Part shown: positions 28,553 through 36,266 of the stretch, in pieces
How positions within the stretch are numbered: the stretch's first letter is position 1
How the letters are laid out: each line of letters starts with the position of its first letter
DNA from: Altibacter sp. HG106
GTDB taxonomy: Bacteria; Bacteroidota; Bacteroidia; Flavobacteriales; Flavobacteriaceae
Direction: 5' to 3'
DNA length: 64,000 nt
NCBI RefSeq assembly: GCF_028561755.1
Contig: NZ_JAQQTD010000002.1
Location: 434,001-498,000, forward strand
Position numbers and translations under genes: made by a program
Notes under the pieces: generated by a model
The model's input: only the letters and a program-made list of their open reading frames with translations
Told to the model about the DNA's origin: nothing
The model's database searches: none

Positions 28553-28573
28553 TGACCGCGGGAGGATTCGAAC
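28553..28573 (-). other. tRNA 3'-end fragment, putative phage attachment site (attL side)
   Basis: Read leftwards this is TTCGAAT (T loop), CCTCC (3' half of T stem), CGCGGTC (3' acceptor strand) and A (discriminator). The expected 5' half of the T stem (GGAGG) is missing: the sequence diverges right after the loop. A lone tRNA 3' end at the border between host and phage genes is the usual product of integrase-mediated insertion into a tRNA gene. With this orientation the intact tRNA should be on the minus strand at the right prophage end, outside the window. Confidence 0.65.
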
Positions 28574-28623
28574 TGAAGAGTTAACATATTGATATTGAGT
28601 ATATGATTAGAATTGTTGTGGCA

Positions 28624-28941
28624 TTATTGTGTCAATATGCGTTTGAGTTTTTGGGAATTATCATCTAGACTTTTAAGTATCTCGCGAAGCGCTGCCTTGT
28701 TTGTAGCGATAATTTTGTGATGATCTTCAGGTGACCTGGAGGAATCTGTGTCAAATAACCAGTTAAGATCTACGTCCGGAAAGTGATGTACGAATTTCAT
28801 AAGTAGATCAAACGATGGATCCCTTACGTCGTTGAGCACCTTGTTCAACTGAATAGTGCTGATCTCATTTTGCTCGGCGAATTCTTTTTGCTTTAGTCCT
28901 TTTTCCTTGAGGACTTGTTTCATTTTGCTACCTATTCCCAT
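28624..28941 (-). CDS. Phage repressor-like XRE-family HTH protein
   Basis: A 105-residue protein with an N-terminal helix-turn-helix ('LKQKEFAEQNEISTIQLNKVL', about 16-36) and a short helical C-terminal part. It is divergent from the early genes, with an operator-like inverted repeat and two perfect -7 boxes between them, as for a lysogeny repressor. An internal ATG at 28923 (MKQVLKEKG) is an alternative start. Confidence 0.75.
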   Translation of the reverse strand: MGIGSKMKQVLKEKGLKQKEFAEQNEISTIQLNKVLNDVRDPSFDLLMKFVHHFPDVDLNWLFDTDSSRSPEDHHKIIATNKAALREILKSLDDNSQKLKRILTQ

Positions 28942-28970
28942 ATTTAGAACCAGTATAAATTAACGTATAA

Positions 28971-28995
28971 GACAATTTATATTTGGAAAATTGTC
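28971..28995. promoter_or_regulatory. Operator-like inverted repeat in the repressor/early-gene intergenic region
   Basis: GACAATTT and AAATTGTC form a perfect 8-bp dyad around 9 bases and overlap the upstream -7 box at 28978-28985. A further TGTC half site follows at 29001. Confidence 0.6.
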
Positions 28996-29014
28996 ATCTA
29001 TGTCAATATATTTG
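28978..29014 (+). promoter_or_regulatory. Two tandem -7 boxes (TATATTTG) for the early operon
   Basis: Perfect TATATTTG occurs at 28978-28985 and 29007-29014. The first lies inside the dyad. The TTG at 28983-28985 could be the -33 element for the second (21-base spacing). Transcription from the second would start about 12 bases before ATG 29033. Confidence 0.6.
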
Positions 29015-29032
29015 TACACACAACTACACATA

Positions 29033-29374
29033 ATGACACATACCAACACAAAAGTAAGAAACAAAGAGGAGAATCCGGATATGCGTCTGCATAATAACCG
29101 GGTTATCATCTTTAAAAAGTGGTATAAACTAAGTGAAAAAGAAGCTGAAACAGCTACGGAGTTCATGGATAAGTATTGTTCTCGAGGTTATTCCTCAGAG
29201 ATCGTAGCGCTTGCGAAAGAGAATAAGCTGGAGGTTTCTGAAGCACAAGTGAGAAGTGTCAGACATGGCCGCTTGAACGATCTTAAAATTTTCAATTTGA
29301 TTGTTCAGTACGTAGCTGAAAAAGATAGAGTACAGGTTGCAGCTGTAAATACTCTTGAAAGTTTGAAATCATAA
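29033..29374 (+). CDS. Early phage protein, putative DNA-binding
   Basis: A 113-residue basic protein, mostly helical ('LSEKEAETATEFMDKYC', 'VSEAQVRSVRHGRLND'). It is the first gene rightward from the divergent repressor, the Cro position. ATG 29033 is chosen because the promoter lies immediately upstream. No family is recognised; a regulatory DNA-binding role is inferred from size and position. Confidence 0.6.
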   Translation: MTHTNTKVRNKEENPDMRLHNNRVIIFKKWYKLSEKEAETATEFMDKYCSRGYSSEIVALAKENKLEVSEAQVRSVRHGRLNDLKIFNLIVQYVAEKDRVQVAAVNTLESLKS

Positions 29375-29384
29375 TTAATAACAC

Positions 29385-29960
29385 ATGGAAAGTAATAGTC
29401 AATCATTTAGACCTTATGCAGGAATGACCTGCACAGGTACGGAAATCTTCAAAGGCCCTGATGGTGGGTTAAGTATTATCGATAGAGGCCGAGTAAAACC
29501 ATTTTCGCAAGCGCCTATTTCAGTCATAGAAAAATTGCGATCGCAAATTTCACTAGATATTGAAGCGCAGAATGTGCTTCGGGAAATGCACCCTTGGGAT
29601 GCGAGTAACAGGATTGAGCAATTTGCTTGGTGTCGCTATGGAGGGCTAGATTTTAAACCCGATATAAAGGACGGCGAATTTCAGGAAGGAGAATTTCATA
29701 GTTGCCCAAATAGGGGTAAATGCAAGGGAGAAGGAATTCTCTGTAAGCTTCCTGTGTTTGGCGGAAGAAGACTTACCGGGAAAATGGTGGTGTTGATGCA
29801 GCATCTTTCAGGAACAGATACAAACGAAGTTATTGCAGAGAAAATGGATATGGCCATGGGGTCATTTCATTTACTCAAAAAGAAACTGTATGAAGCATTA
29901 GGCGGAATACAAACGAAGCAGGAAGTCGTGCACATTGCACGAGACCTGAACATTGTCTGA
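29385..29960 (+). CDS. Phage protein with Cys cluster and C-terminal HTH-like region
   Basis: A 191-residue protein. The middle carries a cysteine cluster ('CPNRGKCKGEGILCKLP', about 107-123), probably metal-binding. The C-terminal 60 residues ('GKMVVLMQHLSGTDTNEVIAEKM', 'FHLLKKKLYEALGG') resemble a LuxR/sigma-region-4-like helix-turn-helix. It follows the Cro-position gene by 10 bases. It is likely a transcription regulator of the phage; no named family is claimed. Confidence 0.55.
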   Translation: MESNSQSFRPYAGMTCTGTEIFKGPDGGLSIIDRGRVKPFSQAPISVIEKLRSQISLDIEAQNVLREMHPWDASNRIEQFAWCRYGGLDFKPDIKDGEFQEGEFHSCPNRGKCKGEGILCKLPVFGGRRLTGKMVVLMQHLSGTDTNEVIAEKMDMAMGSFHLLKKKLYEALGGIQTKQEVVHIARDLNIV

Positions 29961-30017
29961 GTTGAGATCCAGGCGATACGTTCTGATAACGCTATTTCTC
30001 AAATAGCACTAGATGGT

Positions 30018-30066
30018 AACCGCTGCGTATTCCGAAGACCTTTCTTCACCAGCAGCGGTTTTTTAA
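30018..30066 (+). terminator. Terminator-like hairpin in the early region
   Basis: AACCGCTGC and GCAGCGGTT (perfect 9-bp stem, 25-base loop) are followed by TTTTTT. It lies just before the ATG at 30067 and could attenuate early transcription. Confidence 0.65.
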
Positions 30067-30321
30067 ATGAGTACTAATTCTAAATCTATAAATATGATCA
30101 GCGCATTAAATGTTACAAAGATCACCGATGCATTTCAAGAAAAGTTTGGAGTGAAAGCAATTGCCGAAAAGAAGGATGATGAGGGAAGAGCAGAATCGAT
30201 CAAAGGAGTAATTAACGGAGTTCTGGATGGAAACAAATTGGCTGAAATGGTCACTCCTTTTCCCTACAGATACACTTTGGCTCGCTCCGGAAAGGGCGTT
30301 AAGCTAACATTTAAAGGGTAG
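30067..30321 (+). CDS. Small phage protein, unknown function
   Basis: 84 residues with no recognised domain: a Lys/Asp-rich middle and a basic C-terminal part 'YRYTLARSGKGVKLTFKG'. It stands alone between two hairpins. An in-frame ATG at 30094 is possible. It is counted as a gene from coding-like composition and position. Confidence 0.5.
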   Translation: MSTNSKSINMISALNVTKITDAFQEKFGVKAIAEKKDDEGRAESIKGVINGVLDGNKLAEMVTPFPYRYTLARSGKGVKLTFKG

Positions 30322-30329
30322 TACCCGAA

Positions 30330-30392
30330 ATGGCGGGTGGTTTTTTTCATAAATAAATTTGAAAGGAATAGTTAATAATCACCGCCCGCCAT
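30330..30392. repeat. Imperfect inverted repeat between early genes
   Basis: ATGGCGGGTGGT at 30330-30341 pairs with ACCGCCCGCCAT at 30381-30392 (11 of 12). The left arm is followed by a run of seven T, so it may work as a terminator of the preceding gene or as a leader structure of the next. Confidence 0.45.
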
Positions 30393-30414
30393 ATTTAAAC
30401 CAAAATTGAGAATT

Positions 30415-30783
30415 ATGAATACTGATATATACGAAATAAAATTCCACGAGGCCATGGCTGTTTTTGAGGTGAATCCAAAAGAATTTAGCAGCAAACATGC
30501 GGAAGAGGTTATGGAGCAATACAATTGGGAGTATGGTCCAGATGATAATCTCTTGGAAAAGTGTCTAAGGCATTTAGGCATGGAATGTATTATGATCGCA
30601 ACGGAACAACAAGAGGAGACTGATCTTGATGACATTACCGAGCGTATGGTTTTATATGGAGGTATGTGTAAGCTGCTAGATGGGAGCTGTGGTTTGCGAA
30701 TCACAGGGTTGATCAGGCTAGAGGCTCGTCAATGGGAGTTTAACAAAGTCCAGATTGAAAAATTGAGTTGTAATCATGTATAA
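30415..30783 (+). CDS. Phage protein, unknown function
   Basis: 122 residues, acidic and mostly helical ('FHEAMAVFEVNPKEFSSKHAEEVMEQYNWEYG'-type composition). No family recognised. ATG 30415 is preferred to the in-frame TTG at 30406. The next gene overlaps its last 8 bases. Confidence 0.55.
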   Translation: MNTDIYEIKFHEAMAVFEVNPKEFSSKHAEEVMEQYNWEYGPDDNLLEKCLRHLGMECIMIATEQQEETDLDDITERMVLYGGMCKLLDGSCGLRITGLIRLEARQWEFNKVQIEKLSCNHV

Positions 30784-30958
30784 AGCGCGAATTATTCATG
30801 GATTTATACGCGGCATGATTGCAGTGGGATCCTCTTATCTACTGGTAGCCTTTGTTTTAAATCAGTGGAAACCATCGGAGTGGAATGCTGATGTGCGTTT
30901 AGTATTTGCGATATGGTTTATTGCTGTTATGGTTCTTCAATATCTACAGGATGCATAG
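30776..30958 (+). CDS. Small phage membrane protein
   Basis: 60 residues with two predicted transmembrane helices ('GFIRGMIAVGSSYLLVAFVL' and 'LVFAIWFIAVMVLQYL'). It overlaps the upstream gene and ends two bases before the next, as in a tight phage operon. The function is unknown. Confidence 0.5.
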   Translation: MYKARIIHGFIRGMIAVGSSYLLVAFVLNQWKPSEWNADVRLVFAIWFIAVMVLQYLQDA

Positions 30959-30960
30959 AA

Positions 30961-31113
30961 ATGAATCTATTTGGCACCGGTAAGAAATATTTGTTTGAGG
31001 TTCGGCTGCGCGGTGATCACCCATGTCGGCCGATAAAAAAATTAACACGCGCATTCTGTTTTGAAGAAGTAGAGAAAGAATTTCCGGAAGCAGAATGCAT
31101 TAAGAAATTTTGA
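30961..31113 (+). CDS. Very small phage protein, unknown function
   Basis: 50 residues from ATG 30961, basic N-terminal half with 'YLFEVRLRGDHPCRPIKKLT' and a C-terminal 'EKEFPEAECIKKF'. It fits snugly between two neighbours, which supports it being real. No family recognised. Confidence 0.45.
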   Translation: MNLFGTGKKYLFEVRLRGDHPCRPIKKLTRAFCFEEVEKEFPEAECIKKF

Positions 31114-31114
31114 A

Positions 31115-31468
31115 ATGAAAAATGTTGTAATAAGAACAAGTGAGAATATTTGGGGTACTGATGGTACAATCATAAGAAAGGGAACAGAATTAAATGGCAA
31201 ACTACATGAAGGTATTGTCACCTCTGTCAATTGTTTCATTCCTACTCTGGATGCGGAAATTGTTTTTTATCCTGGATCAACTTGCGAAATAATATTGAGA
31301 CCGGATGACCTGGAGTGTGATCTAGAGAAACGCATAAATTTTTTAAGAATAAAGCAAAAGGAATTTCAAGAGTGTGGATTATTCAGCGGAGCTGAATCGA
31401 GCCATTTGATAGCCTTGCTACAAGGGCCCATTGATAAGATGGAAAACGCAATTATGAATTCGAATTAG
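31115..31468 (+). CDS. Phage protein, unknown function
   Basis: 117 residues. The N-terminal part looks like a small beta domain ('NVVIRTSENIWGTDGTIIRKG', with alternating hydrophobic residues), and the C-terminal third is helical. It lies one base after the previous gene and 9 bases before the primase-helicase. No family recognised. Confidence 0.5.
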   Translation: MKNVVIRTSENIWGTDGTIIRKGTELNGKLHEGIVTSVNCFIPTLDAEIVFYPGSTCEIILRPDDLECDLEKRINFLRIKQKEFQECGLFSGAESSHLIALLQGPIDKMENAIMNSN

Positions 31469-31477
31469 AGATTTTTA

Positions 31478-34400
31478 ATGCCGTATATAAAGAAAATAAC
31501 GATTGATAAAGTTTTTGATACTGCGGACCTCGTAGAAGTGATTGGCGATTATGTCGCGCTGAAAAAAGCGGGAGCAACATTTAAAGGATTAAGTCCATTT
31601 GTAGAGGAGAAAACACCAAGTTTTATGGTTTCGCCGGCTAAGAGCATTTGGAAGGACTTTGCTTCTGGTAAAGGCGGAAATGATGCTGTGTCATTTTTAA
31701 TGCAGCACAAAGGAATTTCGTTTCCGGAAGCGATTGAAACGTTAGCGAAAAAATATGCTATTGAGATTGAATATGATGATAGCGATAACGCTAAAAAGTA
31801 TGCTGAGCTTCAGGAGAAAAAAGAAGAGCTGCGTCCTGTCCTAGAGGCAGTGATTAGAAAATATGAGGAAGCATTTCAAGAGCTTCCGGAAGATCACCCG
31901 GCAAAGATTGAAGCGTTTAAAAAACGAGAGTACACACAAGAGGTTATTGATGATTATCGGATTGGTTATGCGCCTGGTAATGGCTTTGTGTACAATCTCT
32001 GTAAGGAAGCGGGAAAAGTAGATGAGGCAAAGAAGTTAGGATTAGTTGGTGATATGCACGACAAGTGGGTAGATCGATTAATCTATCCGCTAGTTGAGCT
32101 TAAAGGAGGATCACTGCTTCCAGTGGGAATTGCTGGTCGTAGGTTGTCTGAGGAAAAGAAGTATGCTAAATGGATGAATTCTGTTGATAGTGATCTTTAT
32201 AAGAAGGACAAGTTTTGGTACGGTCTAGATAAAGCTCGTCAATCGATTGTTAAGGAAGGAGAGGCGTGGCTAGTTGAAGGCTATAATGATGTAATTGCTT
32301 GGCAGCGTTACGGTATTTTGAATACAGTAGCTTCTTCCGGAACTGCTATTTCTCTTCATCAAATTCGGATGCTCAAGAAACTTTGTGATCAGGTGGTGTT
32401 TTGTTTTGATCCTGATGCGCCTGGGAAAAAGGCAATGTTGAAGCACATACCACTTTTCCTGAAAGAAGGATTTCGTGTTTTCACGGTTTTCACAAAACCG
32501 CAATTGGATCCGGATGACTTTGTGCGTCATTGGGATATTAAGGATCGTATGGAAGGTCTGTTATACAGAATTTCTAAGATGAGGGCGTTTAGAAAAGATG
32601 GATTTGAGTTTCTAATGAAAAATTCATTTGAGAACAAAGATGAAGTAGAAATATACCAAGCTTCTTCAGAATTAATTGAAATCATTGCTCAGATATCAGA
32701 TGAAGCGCTGCGGAACATTTACATGTTATGGTTGCAGAAAGAAAGCGGAATAGGCAAAGTCGAACTGAAAAAACAGCTAAAGGAAAAACTTGATGTAAAA
32801 GTCGAGCGAAGCTTGAATGATTGGGATGGTGTCTACTATGAATTACCTACGGAGGTAAAGGTACCATTAGAGCAGTTACGGCCAGTAATTGATAGGTACC
32901 AACTTTTTCAAGCAAATAATCAAATTTGGATCCAGGAAAAGAATGGTCCGCCATTTACGTTTCGTTCTGTCTCAAACTTTCAGATTGAGATCATCCAGCA
33001 TATGCAGGATGAAAAATTTCCAATGAAGCTTGTGAGGATCCGAAATATTCATGGGCTGGAGAGAATATTCGATATGCAGTCTTCAGACATGAATAGTCCG
33101 CAAGCATTTGAGAATGCTGTTACAGCTCATGGTAATTTTAGATGGAAGGGAAGCCGGCCGGATCACGAGCTTTTAAAAACATTTCTCTTTGATGGAATGG
33201 GTACCGGTAGAAAAATTGATGTTTTAGGATGGCAGCCGGAAGGTTTCTGGGTTTGGAATAATAAGATAAGTGTTCCAAATGGTGAAAACATTGTCCTGGA
33301 CGACAATGGAGTTTTTGAAAAGGACGGAGTTTCCTATTACGTGCCTTCAGCGAATCAAATTTATAGAACGAATGCCTATAAATATGAAGCACAAAAAAAG
33401 GTGATGGCCATAGAACCAAAATTGAACTTCCAAAATTTTACGGCACAGGTTTTAAAAGTACACAGACAGCATGGAATGATGGGGATCTTATTCTCAGTTG
33501 CGAGTATTTTTCAAGATGTGGTGGTTAGTGATCTTAATTTTTTCCCGATGCTTTTCTTGTTTGGTCCTGCATCTTCCGGAAAGGATCAGTTGGCTGATGC
33601 CTGTCAAAGTTTTTTTGGCCAGCCACAGACCGCTATAAATTTAGAGGGAGGCGTTAGTACGATAAAAGCACAAGTGAGAGAGTTCGCTCAATTCTGTAAT
33701 ATGATATCGCAGCTATCAGAATATAAGAACGGAGATCCAAAGTTGGATGGGGTTCTAAAAGGATTGTGGGACCGTAGAGGATATAAACGGGGAAATATTG
33801 ATAGTCATGTGGGAACCGAAAGCATTCCAATTTTATCGGCAGTATTAATGACTGGTAACTATGCTCCAGATCAGGAAGCGCTTATTTCGAGATTCATATG
33901 GGAATTTATGGATAAGACAACGTTTTCAGATCAGGAAACGAAGGAATATGAACAGTTAAGCGATATGGTGAAGAAAGGCATTAGTGGTTATACTAATGTA
34001 TTTCTGAAGTATCGGGAGGCAGTAAAGAATAATTTCAAGTTTAAATATCGTGAGTTTAAGAACACACTGCAGCAGCGCCGTCCTGATGCCATGGCCAGAA
34101 TGATTTCAAACTTAGCTGTTCTAGGAACATTCTATCAGATGTTTCAGAATTCTCCGGAAATAACCTTTCCGTTCAGTTTTAATGATATGATGGAACATTT
34201 CGATAAGACTATCGATATGCAGATGAACAAATTGAGCTCTGCCAGCACGATCAATAGATGGTGGGATTGTTTCCTGGCTTCTATGAGGGGAACGTTGTCG
34301 GATCAGATTCAGCACGGGCGCGATCTTAAAGTGGACGGAGATCGGCTGTATTTCAATTTTACGAATTGCTACAACAAAGTTTCAAGGCAGTGGTACGTGC

Positions 34401-34678
34401 AATATCGTGACGCGGCACCGGCTAAAGGGGTTATGATGGATGCTTTGAAAAAGGATTCATCTTGGTTAGAGACGGTCGCGGCGTGCCGGTTTTCTCCTGG
34501 TAGAGATAGTAAGAGTACGAGTGCCTATGTTGTCAACTTGAATGAAATACCGGTTCAGGAAGAGATCAAACATGCTGTAGATTTTCAAATAAATGAAAAT
34601 GGACTATTTGATTCGTCGTCCCCTGCAACCCCTGAAAAAGAAAAAAATGATAAGAAGCAGGGCGGGTTGCCCTTTTGA
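31478..34678 (+). CDS. Phage primase-helicase (DnaG-like primase fused to P-loop ATPase)
   Basis: A 1066-residue replication protein. Residues 1-100 reproduce the host DnaG N-terminal fold, including lost zinc ligands (S39, V42, D60 and S63 at the CHC2 positions). The Toprim domain is at about 255-340 ('WLVEGYNDVIAW', 'CFDPDAPGKKA'). A linker region precedes a C-terminal helicase-like ATPase with Walker A 'GPASSGKDQ' at about 696-704 and a later 'LMTGNY' sensor-like stretch near 790. It therefore combines primer synthesis and probable DNA unwinding for phage replication. The N-terminal 400 residues are so close to flavobacterial DnaG that capture from a host is likely. Iteron-like repeats follow directly downstream. 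Confidence 0.88.
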   Translation: MPYIKKITIDKVFDTADLVEVIGDYVALKKAGATFKGLSPFVEEKTPSFMVSPAKSIWKDFASGKGGNDAVSFLMQHKGISFPEAIETLAKKYAIEIEYDDSDNAKKYAELQEKKEELRPVLEAVIRKYEEAFQELPEDHPAKIEAFKKREYTQEVIDDYRIGYAPGNGFVYNLCKEAGKVDEAKKLGLVGDMHDKWVDRLIYPLVELKGGSLLPVGIAGRRLSEEKKYAKWMNSVDSDLYKKDKFWYGLDKARQSIVKEGEAWLVEGYNDVIAWQRYGILNTVASSGTAISLHQIRMLKKLCDQVVFCFDPDAPGKKAMLKHIPLFLKEGFRVFTVFTKPQLDPDDFVRHWDIKDRMEGLLYRISKMRAFRKDGFEFLMKNSFENKDEVEIYQASSELIEIIAQISDEALRNIYMLWLQKESGIGKVELKKQLKEKLDVKVERSLNDWDGVYYELPTEVKVPLEQLRPVIDRYQLFQANNQIWIQEKNGPPFTFRSVSNFQIEIIQHMQDEKFPMKLVRIRNIHGLERIFDMQSSDMNSPQAFENAVTAHGNFRWKGSRPDHELLKTFLFDGMGTGRKIDVLGWQPEGFWVWNNKISVPNGENIVLDDNGVFEKDGVSYYVPSANQIYRTNAYKYEAQKKVMAIEPKLNFQNFTAQVLKVHRQHGMMGILFSVASIFQDVVVSDLNFFPMLFLFGPASSGKDQLADACQSFFGQPQTAINLEGGVSTIKAQVREFAQFCNMISQLSEYKNGDPKLDGVLKGLWDRRGYKRGNIDSHVGTESIPILSAVLMTGNYAPDQEALISRFIWEFMDKTTFSDQETKEYEQLSDMVKKGISGYTNVFLKYREAVKNNFKFKYREFKNTLQQRRPDAMARMISNLAVLGTFYQMFQNSPEITFPFSFNDMMEHFDKTIDMQMNKLSSASTINRWWDCFLASMRGTLSDQIQHGRDLKVDGDRLYFNFTNCYNKVSRQWYVQYRDAAPAKGVMMDALKKDSSWLETVAACRFSPGRDSKSTSAYVVNLNEIPVQEEIKHAVDFQINENGLFDSSSPATPEKEKNDKKQGGLPF

Positions 34679-34689
34679 GTTTCATACAC

Positions 34690-34858
34690 TTCAACACATG
34701 TTTTAATTAATTGAGTATGACAAAATTACAGGTTTTATAGTATGTTGAAAGTGTGTTGATTGTGTAAGAAGGTGTTAGAAGTTAGTATTTAGTTTCTAAC
34801 CGTTTCAACACAAATAAATTGTTAAATAATTGAAAATTAGAGGTGTAGATGTGTTGAA
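34690..34858. repeat. Iteron-like TTCAACACA repeat cluster, possible replication origin
   Basis: TTCAACACA occurs at 34690-34698 and 34804-34812, and its reverse TGTGTTGAA at 34850-34858. Shortened reverse copies are at 34742-34749 (ATGTTGAA) and 34752-34759 (TGTGTTGA). The spacer is very AT-rich and non-coding (34679-34901). Clustered short repeats next to the replication gene are typical of phage origins, but a repressor operator is also possible. Confidence 0.6.
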
Positions 34859-34901
34859 TCTGACCTATTGATTTAAGTATAACGCGAGAAAAATTTTTTT
34901 T

Positions 34902-35195
34902 ATGAGTGAGGTAGCAACAATTAGAAAAGATCCAGAGATGGAGGAAACATTCTTCGCTAATGTCAAGTTACGTAAGGCATTACCAAGTGATTTGAAAACC
35001 AACGATGAGAATCTCAAGATAGGATACCCGTATTGGCAACGATCGGTACAGACTGGGGAGTTTGATCAACGAACATATTTTCTATCACCAGAGACAGATA
35101 CATATTATCTAAAGTTTCAGCTTGATAACGAAATGATTTATGTCGCGGTGAATTGGCAAGAAGATGAAAAAAATAAGCAAGATGGAGAGAGTTAG
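34902..35195 (+). CDS. Phage protein, unknown function
   Basis: 97 residues, with a pattern of short beta strands near the C-terminus ('DTYYLKFQLDNEMIYVAVNWQ'). It is the first gene after the repeat cluster. No family recognised. The next ORF overlaps its end by 32 bases. Confidence 0.55.
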   Translation: MSEVATIRKDPEMEETFFANVKLRKALPSDLKTNDENLKIGYPYWQRSVQTGEFDQRTYFLSPETDTYYLKFQLDNEMIYVAVNWQEDEKNKQDGES

Positions 35196-35430
35196 TCTAT
35201 GTACGAGTAGCTATGATCCAACTGATATAGGCAGAATACTAATCGGTTGTAAAAACAGAGCTGAAGAAATTTTAGCGATAAGAATACTATTCTCTATCTG
35301 CGAAAATGTTGAATCTGTATTTGATTTAACAAGAAAATTAAAAAGAGTATCAAAGCTTTCATTGTTTGATTGGGTCATGTTGGAAACCGGCCGAATGGCA
35401 AATGAAAGGATCTGCAGTTTATTTAAATAA
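35164..35430 (+). CDS. Phage protein, unknown function
   Basis: 88 residues, basic and helical. The start may instead be ATG 35182, which would cut the overlap with the previous gene to 14 bases. No domain recognised. Confidence 0.45.
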   Translation: MKKISKMERVSLCTSSYDPTDIGRILIGCKNRAEEILAIRILFSICENVESVFDLTRKLKRVSKLSLFDWVMLETGRMANERICSLFK

Positions 35431-35495
35431 AGAAAGGCGCTTGTCCTGGAGAGATGTCGCGCCCTTCAACTAATAATCACTTAACAAAAGCAATT

Positions 35496-36128
35496 ATGAA
35501 AACAAATGTAACATTTTTGAAAATTGTAGTAGTCATCGTGCTATTACTGAATGTGGTTGCCTTATACGGACAGCCGAAAGCTCTGGAACGAATTCCAAAG
35601 AGTAACCCAACAAATGATATTGGAAAAGAGAGAAAGTATCTAGGGCTTAGTATTGGGCTTGATCCTAAGAATGCTCTAGTTGGAGGTACAACTCTTGGTA
35701 CCGGAGAAAGAAGAAACGATGAAGCTCTGGATGTGGTAATTCGCGTTATGGCCGGATGGGATAATTGGGAGATTGGAGTATATGCAGAGATCTTCGATGA
35801 AATTCAATATTATTCCTGGGGAATGGATTTTAATCGAGCTGTACCTATAACGAGAACCTGGATCTTACTAGGTGGTATACACGCTGAAGTTGTTTCTCGA
35901 AATGGGCTTGAAGATATTCCTACGTACCGGAGCAATGATCAGAAAACAATTAACTACGGTGTGAATCTTCGGAATCGGTTTGAAGCGCTTTTTGGTTCTC
36001 CTATTTTCATTGAGGGTAAGCTGAACTGGAGATATCGCAGCGACATACGTCATTTTTGGGGAGCCGATGCAATGCCTTCTTTTAGAGATGCATTGAGTGG
36101 TTACATATCATTAGGAATCAAATTTTAA
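35496..36128 (+). CDS. Exported, outer-membrane-barrel-like protein carried by the prophage
   Basis: 210 residues from ATG 35496. Residues 1-23 form a signal peptide ('FLKIVVVIVLLLNVVALYG'). The mature part has alternating amphipathic strands ('YLGLSIGLDP', 'WEIGVYAEIFDE', 'ILLGGIHAEVV') and ends in 'GYISLGIKF' with a terminal Phe, as in outer-membrane barrels. Structural phage proteins do not need a signal peptide, so this is probably a lysogenic conversion gene that alters the host surface. No specific family is recognised. Confidence 0.6.
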   Translation: MKTNVTFLKIVVVIVLLLNVVALYGQPKALERIPKSNPTNDIGKERKYLGLSIGLDPKNALVGGTTLGTGERRNDEALDVVIRVMAGWDNWEIGVYAEIFDEIQYYSWGMDFNRAVPITRTWILLGGIHAEVVSRNGLEDIPTYRSNDQKTINYGVNLRNRFEALFGSPIFIEGKLNWRYRSDIRHFWGADAMPSFRDALSGYISLGIKF

Positions 36129-36133
36129 TATTG

Positions 36134-36229
36134 ATGAGAGAATTTGTAATAGACCTTTTTTGTGGAGCTGGAGGAACTTCTACAGGTATTCATTTATCAG
36201 ATACCACAAGGCAGGCGAGAAATAAATAA
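36134..36229 (+). pseudogene. Truncated 5' end of a DNA cytosine-5 methyltransferase
   Basis: The 31-residue frame starts 'MREFVIDLFCGAGGTSTGI', which is motif I (SAM binding) of C5-cytosine methyltransferases. It then diverges after 'HLSD' and stops. None of the other motifs (PC, ENV, QRR) appears in the following 2 kb. The gene is cut exactly where the inverted-repeat-bracketed ORF island begins. Confidence 0.8.
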
Positions 36230-36266
36230 ATAGTAATAACCTTCCCTGAAGGCGTAGCATACCCAG

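Noticed and set aside
28253-28584. Two overlapping rightward ORFs across the 41-bp repeats
   Set aside because: They only exist because the 41-bp repeats lack stops in some frames; translations are repeats of the same short phrase with no start signal.
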